Assembly (NCBI RefSeq): GCF_022637395.1
Contig: NZ_CP093337.1
Coordinates: 2,340,001 to 2,404,000 of the forward strand
Direction of reading: 5' to 3'
Source: Shinella sp. H4-D48
Lineage (GTDB): Bacteria > Pseudomonadota > Alphaproteobacteria > Rhizobiales > Rhizobiaceae
Length of the DNA: 64,000 nt
Shown here one piece after another: positions 35,492-43,448 of the stretch; within the stretch, counting starts at the first letter, position 1; each line of letters opens with the position of its first letter. The notes under the pieces are model-generated. The model ran no database searches. It was not told the origin of the DNA and worked only from the letters and a program-made list of their open reading frames with translations. Both the position numbers and the translations under genes were made by a program.

Positions 35492-36430
35492 TTAAGCCGC
35501 CGCCGTCTCCGTCGTGGACATGTTGCCGGCCTGCACCTTCGGCACGATCACCTTGAGTTCGCCGGGATGCAGGCGGATCGAGACGTCGCGATCCATCGGC
35601 AACAGCTCGCCGTCGATCACACAGTTGATCGACCGATCGACCCGCGGGAAATGCAATTCGACTTCGCGGCCGGTCATCTCGCGCACATCGGCGTTCTCGC
35701 GCAGCTTGCCACGCAGGATATCGAAGGCAAGGCGCGCAACGCCGGCCGGCTTCAACGGGCCGGTGGTATAGAAACCGAGATGTCCGCCGGACAGATCATC
35801 CGCATAGAGCAGGCCATTGTCGCCGAACCGGTTGTTGGAGACATTGATGGCCGAGACCTTGCGACTTTCCGCAACGCCGTCGACCTCGAACTCCACCTCG
35901 AATTCGGGCGGATCGAAGATCACGCCAAAGGCAGCGCGCGTGTTGGCGACGATCTTTCCCACACGCGAGCGGTAGGTCATGGCATTGCGCAGGCGCACCA
36001 TGCGGGCGTGGAGGCCTGCGGAAAACTGATGCACGAAGGGCCGGTCGTCCGCTGTGCCGATATCGGCAGCGGCGATATCACCATCCGCCAGCGCATCGAT
36101 CGCCTCCCAGATATCGAGAGGGATCTTCAGCGATCGGGCAAAGAGGTTCATCGTGCCGGCCGGGATGATGCCGAGCGGCATGCCGCTCTGCCAGGCAAGC
36201 CCGGCAGCAGCAGAGATCGTGCCATCACCGCCACCGGCCAGCATCGCGTCCAGATCCGTGCGTTCCGCGCAGCGGCGCAGAACCATCTCGATATCGGAGC
36301 TTTCGACGATGTCACAGTCGAGATGGTGCCCCGCCGCGGCGAAGACCTCTTCCGCATGGCGGGCGTAGGCCTCCATGTCGGTGGTCCGAAACGTTCCGCC
36401 ATCCCGGTTGAAAATCGCCTGAACTCTCAT
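35492..36430 (-). CDS. diacylglycerol-kinase-family lipid kinase (YegS/LCB5-like)
   Basis: About 312 residues. The N-terminal DAGK catalytic domain shows VQAIFNRDGGT, the nucleotide-binding MLAGGGDGTISAAAG, and GMPLGIIPAGTMNLFARSL. The C-terminal beta domain contains FSAGLHARMVRLR and INVSNNRFGDNGLLYADDL. The family phosphorylates lipid hydroxyls (diacylglycerol, sphingoid bases). GGAGTAGACGA before ATG 36430 supports this start over 36445. Confidence 0.88.
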   Translation of the reverse strand: MRVQAIFNRDGGTFRTTDMEAYARHAEEVFAAAGHHLDCDIVESSDIEMVLRRCAERTDLDAMLAGGGDGTISAAAGLAWQSGMPLGIIPAGTMNLFARSLKIPLDIWEAIDALADGDIAAADIGTADDRPFVHQFSAGLHARMVRLRNAMTYRSRVGKIVANTRAAFGVIFDPPEFEVEFEVDGVAESRKVSAINVSNNRFGDNGLLYADDLSGGHLGFYTTGPLKPAGVARLAFDILRGKLRENADVREMTGREVELHFPRVDRSINCVIDGELLPMDRDVSIRLHPGELKVIVPKVQAGNMSTTETAAA

Positions 36431-36727
36431 TCGTCTACTCCGCATCCTGGCCGAGAACGCCTGAAGGCTCTCTATGGCTGCATTAGATAGGGGAGAAAGC
36501 GGCGATTCACAGGCGGTCAGGAAAGGGAATGCAATAAATCGTGAAGTCGGCGTGCACCGCTCAACCGGTGCGGGCGAAAAATCACAGTAGGCATCCGCAC
36601 CTGTTTTGATATATCTCAGGCAGCCGCGTGCGTCGGGAAGACGCCTGCCGGCCTGAATCTATCCCCATTGCGGCCAACCCGGCCGAACCGCACCGCAAAG
36701 CAGCCAGGAGGAGTGGCCGCCCTTGTG

Positions 36728-38014
36728 ATGGTTCGTGGCCGGATGTGCCGCATGGCCACATCCTGCGGAGCCACCGTGTCCGAACATAAACTGCCCGATG
36801 CCGCCCTCTCCTCCGGGCAGCCGCCACTTCCGGCGTTGACCGTCACCCTCATCATCCTGGCGCTCGCCGTGGGCAGCTTCGGCATCGGCACGGGCGAGTT
36901 CGCCATCATGGGCCTCCTGCCCGATGTCGCGGGCACGTTCGGCGTCAGCAATGCGACGGCGGGGCATGTCATCAGCGCCTATGCCTTTGGCGTCGTGGTC
37001 GGCGCGCCTTTCATTGCTGTCATCGGCGCGCGCTTTCGCCGCCGCGACCTCCTGCTGGTGCTGATGGGCGTTTTCGCCGCCGGCAATCTTGCAAGCGCGG
37101 CTGCCCCAAGCTTCCACAGCTTCATGCTGTTCCGGTTTCTCTCCGGCCTGCCGCATGGCGCCTATTTCGGCGTGGCAGCACTTGTCGCGGCCTCCATGGT
37201 GCCCGTCAACAAGCGCACGCAAGCGGTCGGCAAGGTCATGCTGGGCCTGACGGTCTCGACCCTGATCGGCACGCCGCTTGCCGCCTTTTTCGGGCAGATC
37301 CTCAACTGGCAGTTCATGTTCGTAGCCGTCGGCGTAACGGGGCTTCTGACGATCGGGCTGATCGCCACCTTCCTGCCGCGCGACAAGGCCCCCAAGGGCG
37401 TGAACGCCCTGACGGAACTCGGCGCGCTCAAGCGTAAGCAAGTCTGGCTGACGCTCGGCATCGCCGCTACCGGCTTTTGCGGCATGTTCGCGGTCTTCAC
37501 CTATATTTCGCCGATCGTGACCGACGTGGCCCGGCTCAATGTCGGCATGGTGCCGGTCTATATGGCGATCTTCGGCGCGGGCATGATCGTCGGCAACCTT
37601 TTCGGCGCCAAGCTTGCCGATCTCTCATTGATGCGCACCATCGGCTGGTCGCTGGTCCTGTATTTCGGGGTTCTCGTCGCCCTGTCCCTGGTGGCGCACG
37701 ATCCCGTGCTGCTCGGGCTGTGCTGCTTCCTTATCGGGTGCAGTTTCGTGGTTGGCCCCGCCTTGCAGACGCGCCTGATGGATGTGGCCGGCGACGCGCA
37801 GACGCTGGCCGCCGCCCTCAATCACTCCGCCTTCAACATCGCCAATGCGCTCGGCGCACTGTTCGGCGGCATGGCGATCAATGCCGGGTACGGCTACGAA
37901 TCGATGGGCTTCGTGGGGGCTGCAACGGCCGTAATCGGCTTCGGCGTCTTCCTCGTCTCGCTTGCGCTCGAAAAGGCGGAGCGCGCCGCATCCCCGGCCT
38001 GCCCGGCGGAGTGA
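36728..38014 (+). CDS. MFS transporter, DHA1 (AraJ/YdhP-like) type
   Basis: About 428 residues with 12 predicted membrane helices after a polar N-terminus of about 35 residues. Helix 1 reads LAVGSFGIGTGEFAIMGLLP, followed by PDVAGTFGVSNATAGHVISAYA. Helix 4 is FRFLSGLPHGAYFGVAALV, the marker of the AraJ/YdhP drug or sugar efflux group. An AGGAGGAG (36706-36713) lies upstream; starts at 36725 (GTG) and 36745 are also possible. It is a proton-driven exporter of unknown substrate. Confidence 0.87.
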   Translation: MVRGRMCRMATSCGATVSEHKLPDAALSSGQPPLPALTVTLIILALAVGSFGIGTGEFAIMGLLPDVAGTFGVSNATAGHVISAYAFGVVVGAPFIAVIGARFRRRDLLLVLMGVFAAGNLASAAAPSFHSFMLFRFLSGLPHGAYFGVAALVAASMVPVNKRTQAVGKVMLGLTVSTLIGTPLAAFFGQILNWQFMFVAVGVTGLLTIGLIATFLPRDKAPKGVNALTELGALKRKQVWLTLGIAATGFCGMFAVFTYISPIVTDVARLNVGMVPVYMAIFGAGMIVGNLFGAKLADLSLMRTIGWSLVLYFGVLVALSLVAHDPVLLGLCCFLIGCSFVVGPALQTRLMDVAGDAQTLAAALNHSAFNIANALGALFGGMAINAGYGYESMGFVGAATAVIGFGVFLVSLALEKAERAASPACPAE

Positions 38015-38038
38015 AAGCCTCCGGTCAATCGCAAACCT

Positions 38039-38443
38039 TCAGGCGGCGTCCCTTCCCGGGGACGCCGTTTCCTTTTCATCGGCAAGGCGGATGACGTTGC
38101 GGCCGTTGTCGCAGATGACATTGCGTGCGCCCCACGCCGCAAGCGCCATGATGACAGGCTTGAGACTGCCCCCGATGGCCGTCAGCTCATAATCGACGCG
38201 CGGCGGGACGACGGGGAAAACGGTGCGTGACACGATACCCGCCTCCTCCAGCTCGCGCAGCTGCTTGGTCAGCATGCGCTGCGTGACGCTCGGAAGCTTG
38301 CGGCGCAGTTCGTTGAAGCGCAGCTTGCCGTCAATAAGGTGAAAGAGGATCACGCCTTTCCATTTTCCATCAAGAAACGACAGGGTCGATTCCACGGGGC
38401 AACCCGGGAAATTGCTGGTGAGCTTGGCGCGTGGACGCGACAT
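38039..38443 (-). CDS. HxlR-family winged-helix regulator
   Basis: 134 residues. CPVESTLSFLDGKWKGVILFHL is the HxlR opening with its conserved Cys15 (residues about 15-36), followed by the HTH LRFNELRRKLPSVTQRMLTKQ and the wing REVE-like segment (VVPPRVDYELTAIG). HxlR proteins often sense electrophiles or quinones through that Cys. Start 38443 has AAGGA. It is divergent from an oxidoreductase gene of the type such regulators control, and a palindrome overlaps its ribosome-binding site (38449-38464). Confidence 0.88.
   Translation of the reverse strand: MSRPRAKLTSNFPGCPVESTLSFLDGKWKGVILFHLIDGKLRFNELRRKLPSVTQRMLTKQLRELEEAGIVSRTVFPVVPPRVDYELTAIGGSLKPVIMALAAWGARNVICDNGRNVIRLADEKETASPGRDAA
38044..38070 (+). 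terminator. possible terminator of the MFS gene inside the 3' end of the HxlR gene
   Basis: Stem CGGCGTCCC (38044-38052) / GGGACGCCG (38059-38067) followed by TTTCCTTTTC on the plus strand. It lies within the last codons of the convergent HxlR gene, so its termination role is plausible only. Confidence 0.45.
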
Positions 38444-38448
38444 CGACG

Positions 38449-38464
38449 GTATCCTTTTGGATAC
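38449..38464. promoter_or_regulatory. palindromic operator candidate for the HxlR regulator
   Basis: GTATCC-TTTT-GGATAC, perfect 6-bp arms, lies between the divergent HxlR and oxidoreductase genes and covers the HxlR ribosome-binding region. A direct repeat ACTAT-GAAC-ACTAT follows (38462-38475 approximately). Confidence 0.45.
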
Positions 38465-38544
38465 TATGAACACTATTTGTGCATTCTTGCGCAAAGCGAC
38501 GCTACCCTTCATCTAGTTTCCATTCAACGCGAAAGGAACCCACG

Positions 38545-39558
38545 ATGCGCGCCACCGCCTACCAGACCCCACAGCCCATCGCCGCCGAAACCGCCCTTGT
38601 CGATATCGAACTGCCGACGCCCGAACCGCTGGGCCGCGACCTCTTGGTCGAGATCAAGGCCGTTTCGGTGAACCCGGTCGATACGAAGGTTCGCAGCAAG
38701 GCAGTGCCGCCGGAGGGCGAATGGCGCGTTCTGGGCTTCGACGCCGCCGGCATCGTTAAGGCTGTCGGACCGGATGTGACCTTGTTCAAGCCCGGCGACG
38801 CCGTCTTTTACGCCGGCTCCATCGACCGGCCCGGCACGAATGCCGAATTCCACCTCGTCGATGAGCGTATCGTCGGCCGCAAGCCCGCCTCGCTCGGCTT
38901 CGCTGCCGCCGCGGCATTGCCGCTCACCGCCATCACGGCCTGGGAAATGCTGTTCGACCGGCTGAAGGTGCGCGACGGCGTGTCCGGTGCCGCCAACGCC
39001 ATCCTCATCATCGGCGGTGCCGGCGGCGTCGGTTCTATCGCCGTGCAGCTCGCCCGCAGCCTCACGGATCTCGCTGTCATCGCCACGGCGTCCCGGCCCG
39101 AGACGGCAGCATGGGTGAAGGAGCTCGGCGCGCACCACGTCGTCGACCACAGCAAGCCGCTGGCGGCGGAAGTGGAGGCACTCGGCATCGGGGCGCCGGC
39201 CTTCGTGTTCTCCACCACCAGCACCGCGCAACACCTGCCCGCCATCGTCGAGACCATTGCACCGCAGGGCCGCTTCGGTCTGATCGACGACCCCGCCACG
39301 CTCGATGTCATGCCCTTCAAGCGCAAGGCGGTGTCGACCCATTGGGAACTGATGTTCACGCGTCCGCTCTTCCAGACACCCGACATGATCGAGCAGCACA
39401 ATCTGCTGAACGCGGTGTCGCAGCTTGTCGATGATGGCAAGATCCGCACGACACTCGCCGAGACGGTCGGCACGATCAACTCGGAGAACCTGCGCAAGGC
39501 ACATGCTCAGATCGAGAGCGGCCGCACCCGCGGCAAGCTGGTCCTGGAGGGATTTTGA
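38545..39558 (+). CDS. medium-chain dehydrogenase/reductase, quinone-oxidoreductase-like
   Basis: 337 residues of the zinc-independent MDR group. N-terminal GroES-like domain: VEIKAVSVNPVDTKVRS, DAAGIVKAVGPDV. Rossmann domain: ILIIGGAGGVGSIAVQLARS binds NAD(P)H. The Cys/His zinc ligands of alcohol dehydrogenases are absent, so NADPH-dependent reduction of quinones or enals is likely. AAAGGA precedes the ATG at 38545. Divergent from the HxlR regulator, which probably controls it in response to reactive electrophiles. Confidence 0.88.
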   Translation: MRATAYQTPQPIAAETALVDIELPTPEPLGRDLLVEIKAVSVNPVDTKVRSKAVPPEGEWRVLGFDAAGIVKAVGPDVTLFKPGDAVFYAGSIDRPGTNAEFHLVDERIVGRKPASLGFAAAAALPLTAITAWEMLFDRLKVRDGVSGAANAILIIGGAGGVGSIAVQLARSLTDLAVIATASRPETAAWVKELGAHHVVDHSKPLAAEVEALGIGAPAFVFSTTSTAQHLPAIVETIAPQGRFGLIDDPATLDVMPFKRKAVSTHWELMFTRPLFQTPDMIEQHNLLNAVSQLVDDGKIRTTLAETVGTINSENLRKAHAQIESGRTRGKLVLEGF

Positions 39559-39707
39559 CACGCCTCTGAAATTTACGAGGGTTATTTTTCGGGCAGCACA
39601 ACCCGCACCGAATCTCTGCTAGACAGGATCGTACCGCTCCCGCTGTCGAAAGGCGTGCGGGAGCGGGCGAACCGGCCCGTCGCGGCCATGTCATCGGAGA
39701 GACAAGA

Positions 39708-40103
39708 ATGACCGCCTTCGTCGAAAGCATTACCGGCAGCCGTGCCTTCGGCTTCGTTGCCCGCCTCGTCCTTACATCCATGTTCTGGTTGTCCGGCATC
39801 GCCAAGCTGGCCGACTTCAATGGCGGCGTGGCCGAGATGGCCCATTTCGGCCTCGAGCCGCCCGCCCTCTTCAACATCGCCACCGCGGTGGTCCAGCTCG
39901 TCGGTTCGGCGCTCATCATCGCCAACCGCTGGACATGGCTTGGGGCCGGCATGCTCGCTGTCTTCACAGCACTGACCATTCCGCTGGCCCACAATTTCTG
40001 GACCATGGAAGAGCCAATGCGCACCGTCGAGTTCTATATCGTGATGGAACACATCACCGTCATCGGCGCCCTGATGGTCGTGGCCTGGAAGACGGCCCGC
40101 TGA
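39708..40103 (+). CDS. DoxX-family membrane protein
   Basis: 131 residues and four predicted helices. The first helix region LVLTSMFWLSGIAKLADFNG is the DoxX signature, followed by LEPPALFNIATAVVQLVGSALI and a last helix near MEHITVIGALMVVAWK. Some DoxX proteins join oxidoreductases at the membrane; the function here is unknown. GGAGAGACAAG precedes the ATG. Terminator at 40110. Confidence 0.85.
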   Translation: MTAFVESITGSRAFGFVARLVLTSMFWLSGIAKLADFNGGVAEMAHFGLEPPALFNIATAVVQLVGSALIIANRWTWLGAGMLAVFTALTIPLAHNFWTMEEPMRTVEFYIVMEHITVIGALMVVAWKTAR

Positions 40104-40109
40104 ACGAGA

Positions 40110-40144
40110 AAGGGCGCCCACGGCCTTTGCCGGGGCGCCCCTTG
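40110..40144. terminator. strong hairpin between convergent doxX and ABC-permease genes
   Basis: AAGGGCGCCC ... GGGCGCCCCTT stem with an inner CGGCC/GCCGG-like segment. Short T/A runs flank both sides, so it probably terminates transcripts from both directions. Confidence 0.65.
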
Positions 40145-40164
40145 TCTTGCGGACCGGTTCCGGA

Positions 40165-41052
40165 TCAGCCGTGAACGATCTCGCGATGCTTCTGCAGGCG
40201 CTTGCCGAAGGCCTGGCTGACGCGGTCGAAGATGATCGCGATGCCGACGATGGCCAGACCATTGAAGATGCCGAGCGTGAAGTACTGGTTGGAGATGGCC
40301 TTCAGCACCGGCTGGCCAAGGCCCTGCACGCCGATCATCGAGGCGATGACCACCATGGCGAGCGCCATCATGATCGTCTGGTTGATGCCGGCCATGATGG
40401 TGGGCAGCGCCAGCGGCATCTGCACGTTCTTCAGCTTCTGCCAACCCGAAGACCCGAACGCGTCGGCAGCCTCCAGCACATCCTTGTCCACCAGGCGGAT
40501 ACCGAGATTGGTGAGGCGGATCATCGGCGGAATGGCATAGATCACCACGGCGATCAGGCCGGGCACCTTGCCGATGCCGAGCAGCATGACCACGGGAATG
40601 AGATAGACGAAACTCGGCATCGTCTGCATCACGTCGAGGATCGGATTGATGACGTTCTGGAACCTGTCGGAGCGCGACATCAGAATGCCGATCGGTATGC
40701 CGATGACGATGGAGAGGACCGTACAGACGAAGATCATCGAGACCGTCTTCATCGTATCGTCCCACATGTCGAGATAGCCGATCACGAGAAGCGTGGCGAT
40801 TGCACCGACGACGATCTTCCAGTTGCGGCTGGCAAACCATGCGATCAGGGCAATGAGAATGAGGATGATCGGCCAAGGTGTGCGCGTCATGAAGCGCTCG
40901 GACCAGATCAGAAAATGCTGCAACGGCTCGAAAAGGGATTCGATGCTGTCGCCATAGGCGCGCGTGAAACCACGGAAGCCTTCATCGATCGCCTTTTTCA
41001 GATCGCGAAGTGATCCCGCGTCCATCGTCGGAAATTTTGTCAACCATTCCAT
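40165..41052 (-). CDS. glycine betaine/choline-type ABC transporter permease (ProW/ChoW-like)
   Basis: 295 residues. An amphipathic N-terminus precedes about six membrane helices. The EAA loop that contacts the ATPase reads EAADAFGSSGWQKLKNVQMP (about 188-207), typical of quaternary-amine transporters. GGAAGGGG precedes ATG 41052. It lies 157 bases downstream of the binding-protein gene in the same direction. No ATP-binding subunit gene follows: DoxX and a terminator come next. Confidence 0.88.
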   Translation of the reverse strand: MEWLTKFPTMDAGSLRDLKKAIDEGFRGFTRAYGDSIESLFEPLQHFLIWSERFMTRTPWPIILILIALIAWFASRNWKIVVGAIATLLVIGYLDMWDDTMKTVSMIFVCTVLSIVIGIPIGILMSRSDRFQNVINPILDVMQTMPSFVYLIPVVMLLGIGKVPGLIAVVIYAIPPMIRLTNLGIRLVDKDVLEAADAFGSSGWQKLKNVQMPLALPTIMAGINQTIMMALAMVVIASMIGVQGLGQPVLKAISNQYFTLGIFNGLAIVGIAIIFDRVSQAFGKRLQKHREIVHG

Positions 41053-41209
41053 ATCAATCCCCTTCCGCTCCACCGGTCTTGTGCCGGTTTGCGAGCCCAA
41101 CCCTGATGCATGTCAAAGGAAAGTGCGCATCGATTTGCGCCATAGGCATGCATCGAAACGAAACGTGAGCGGCGGCACGCATTGCGCGCCGCCGCATCGT
41201 GTCAGGCGA

Positions 41210-42208
41210 TCAGAGTGCTGCCTTGATCTTTTCGGCAGCTTCCGGCGAGACCCATTCCGTCCACATCGCCTCGTTTTCCTCGAGGAAATGCTTGGCGCCG
41301 TCGTCGCCGCTCGCCTGGTTATCGGTCATCCAGGCCATCAGCTTGTTGACGGTGTCGTTGGTCCACGCACGCTTGTTGAGGTAGCCCATGACGTCTTCGC
41401 CAGCGCGTTCGGAGAACTTCTTGGTAACGAGCGTCTGCACCTTGTCCTTCGGCCAGTCGTTCTTCTTCGGATCCGGGCAATCGGCTACGGTGTTGCAACG
41501 CTTCCACTCGGCTTCGTCATAGGCAACGCCGTGCTCGAGCTTCACCATGTCGTACTTGCCGAGCAGCGCGGTCGGCGCCCAGTAGTAGCCGACCCAGCCT
41601 TCCTTGCGCTCGTAGGCCTTGGCGATGGAGCCATCCAGGCCGGCAGCCGAGCCGGTATCGACCAGCGTGAAGTTGGCCGCCTCGCCGCCGTAAGCCTTGT
41701 AGAGCTGGCTCGTTACGACCGTGCCGCCCCAGCCCTGCGGGCCATTGTGCACGGCGCCCTTGCTCTTGTCTTCCGGATCGGGGAACAGTTCCGGGTGCTT
41801 GAAGACGTCATCGATGGTCTTGATGTCGGGATGCGCGTCGGCGATGTATTTCGGGATCCACCAGCCCTGAACGGCACCGTCGGAGAGCGCGACAGCCGCA
41901 CCGACCAGCTTGCCTTCCTCGATGCCGCGGTTGACGACGTCAGGCAGCAGGTCGACCCAGCCTTCCGGCGCGAGGTCGGGATCGCCCTTCTCGGTCATGG
42001 AGGTGATGGTCGGAACCGTATCGCCGACGATAACTTCGGCATTGCAGCCATAGCCTTCGCTCAGGATGAACTTGTCGAGCGCGGCGAGAACCTCGGCGCT
42101 CTGCCAGTTCATGCTGGCAATGGTCACGTTGCCGCATTCGGCGCGCGCCGCACCCGTCATGGCCATGAGACCGACGACGAGGCAGGTGGAAGCGAGAAGA
42201 TGTTTCAT
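41210..42208 (-). CDS. glycine betaine/proline-type ABC substrate-binding protein
   Basis: 332 residues: signal peptide MKHLLASTCLVVGLMAMTGAARA, then an OpuAC-type periplasmic binding domain. Aromatic residues that could cage a quaternary ammonium are visible (GWVDLLPD, GWWIPKYIAD, GWVGYYWAPTALLGKYDM). Two Cys (ECGNVT at the mature N-terminus, and GYGCNAEV) could form a disulfide, and RCNTVADCPDP could form another. A substrate such as glycine betaine, choline or proline betaine is expected. The permease follows; the ATPase must be elsewhere. Confidence 0.88.
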   Translation of the reverse strand: MKHLLASTCLVVGLMAMTGAARAECGNVTIASMNWQSAEVLAALDKFILSEGYGCNAEVIVGDTVPTITSMTEKGDPDLAPEGWVDLLPDVVNRGIEEGKLVGAAVALSDGAVQGWWIPKYIADAHPDIKTIDDVFKHPELFPDPEDKSKGAVHNGPQGWGGTVVTSQLYKAYGGEAANFTLVDTGSAAGLDGSIAKAYERKEGWVGYYWAPTALLGKYDMVKLEHGVAYDEAEWKRCNTVADCPDPKKNDWPKDKVQTLVTKKFSERAGEDVMGYLNKRAWTNDTVNKLMAWMTDNQASGDDGAKHFLEENEAMWTEWVSPEAAEKIKAAL

Positions 42209-42563
42209 GATGGTTCCCTTTTTATGGCGGTGTCGTTGTGCCCCATCGGACCCGCTGCACCGCCGCCGAGCCCGTTATCCTCCGCGGATCGTATTCGGAC
42301 AGGCACAGATGCAGCGCCTGATCCGCGATTACCGCATTCTCGACTTTTGCAGCTACTGCATCGAATGCCGGTATGAATGCGTCTGCCACTAAACCCGATG
42401 CGTCATGTGGTATCAAATTATTAATACCACCAAGAGCAGACCGGGCCCCGCGGGGATGCTCGCAATCCTATGATAACGAACAGCTTTTTCAACCTTAAAA
42501 AGGAAAAGACCGGCTTTCGCCAGCCTTTTGACCTTTTGCGACGATGCTGTGTGCGCTGGAAAC
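42209..42563. promoter_or_regulatory. 355-bp upstream region of the ABC operon with a GntR-like palindrome (42407-42430)
   Basis: No gene. GTGGTAT (42407-42413) and ATACCAC (42424-42430) are perfect arms around a 10-base A+T-rich spacer, the style of operator bound by GntR/FadR-type regulators. It is about 200 bases upstream of the binding-protein ATG. The far right end holds the terminator of the L,D-transpeptidase gene. Confidence 0.4.
42497..42525 (-). terminator. rho-independent terminator of the L,D-transpeptidase gene
   Basis: On the minus strand GGCTGGC-GAAA-GCCGGTC (7 bp with two G-T pairs and a GNRA loop; 42525-42508) is followed by TTTTCCTTTTT. Confidence 0.8.
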
Positions 42564-43193
42564 TCAGGCCTCGCGGCGACCTTGGATAACGTGCACGCGG
42601 CCACCGGTCTTCACACGCTCATAGAGGTCGATCACATCGTGATTGAGCATGCGCACGCAACCGCTCGACATGGCCTGCCCGATCGACCACGGCTGGTTCG
42701 TGCCATGGATTCGGAACATCGTGTCATTGCCGTTCTGGTAGAGATAGATGGCGCGCGCACCGAGCGGGTTGTTCAGGCCGCCGGGAACGCCGCCCGCATA
42801 TTTCAGGTTCTTCTGGGGATCGCGACGGATCATGTTCGGGGTCGGCGTCCAGCTCGGCCATTCCGCCTTGCGGCCGATATAGGCGCTGCCGGCCAGCGAG
42901 TAGCCCTGCCGGCCGACGCCGATACCATAGCGCACCGCCCTGCCACCGCCGAGCACGTAGTAGAGCCGGCGGGCCGGCGTATCCACCACGACGGTGCCGG
43001 GGGCATGGGTCGTGGCATAGGCGACTTCCTGACGCCGCAGCTCCGGCTTGATCTTGTCGAGCGGCATCGCCTTGAACGGATGACGCTCATCCAGACGGTC
43101 GCCGTAATTGGCGCGGTCGCTGTTGCCGTTGGTAGCGCAGCCTGCGAGCAGCGCGGATGCGCCTAGCAGGAATCCGCGGCGGGAAATCGACAT
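42564..43193 (-). CDS. L,D-transpeptidase (YkuD family), lipoprotein
   Basis: 209 residues. The N-terminus MSISRRGFLLGASALLAGCA combines a twin-arginine-like SRRGFL with a lipobox ending in Cys19, so the mature protein is probably lipid-anchored in the envelope. The YkuD domain (about 65-205) ends with the catalytic HGTNQPWSIGQAMSSGCVRM (His163, Cys179). These enzymes make 3-3 peptidoglycan cross-links or attach proteins to murein; in Rhizobiaceae they dominate polar growth. A CtrA box lies 55-69 bases upstream of the ATG. Confidence 0.92.
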   Translation of the reverse strand: MSISRRGFLLGASALLAGCATNGNSDRANYGDRLDERHPFKAMPLDKIKPELRRQEVAYATTHAPGTVVVDTPARRLYYVLGGGRAVRYGIGVGRQGYSLAGSAYIGRKAEWPSWTPTPNMIRRDPQKNLKYAGGVPGGLNNPLGARAIYLYQNGNDTMFRIHGTNQPWSIGQAMSSGCVRMLNHDVIDLYERVKTGGRVHVIQGRREA

Positions 43194-43247
43194 GGTTAAG
43201 GCCCCCTGAATATATGATCCGTCGGGGCGAAAACTATGCAGTTATGG

Positions 43248-43262
43248 TTAATCGAAGGTTAA
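43248..43262. promoter_or_regulatory. CtrA box upstream of the L,D-transpeptidase gene
   Basis: TTAA-TCGAAGG-TTAA, a perfect match to TTAA-N7-TTAA, 55 bases upstream of the minus-strand ATG at 43193. It is the only other full match I noticed in a promoter in this window besides 3232-3246. Confidence 0.5.
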
Positions 43263-43379
43263 ACGGCCAGTTGCGGTTGCAAGACGGATTAACCAGCGTG
43301 GCCGGAAAAAGGCGAGATCGAACGAAAAAGGCCACCTGGAGGGCGGCCTTTCGGTCTCGGTAATCGCTGCGGGATTTAG

Positions 43380-43405
43380 ATGTTCGGATAGACCGGCCCT
43401 TCGCC
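43380..43405 (-). repeat. 26-bp copy of the ETF-QO gene 3' end (downstream copy)
   Basis: Identical to 43453-43478 at 73 bases offset. Both copies, read on the minus strand, encode G-PVYPN then one residue and a TAA. This copy lies outside the gene, beyond its stop. Confidence 0.85.
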
Positions 43406-43448
43406 GCGCTCTTGCCTGCGGGGGTCCGTGCGGCCGTCTCCGCGAACA

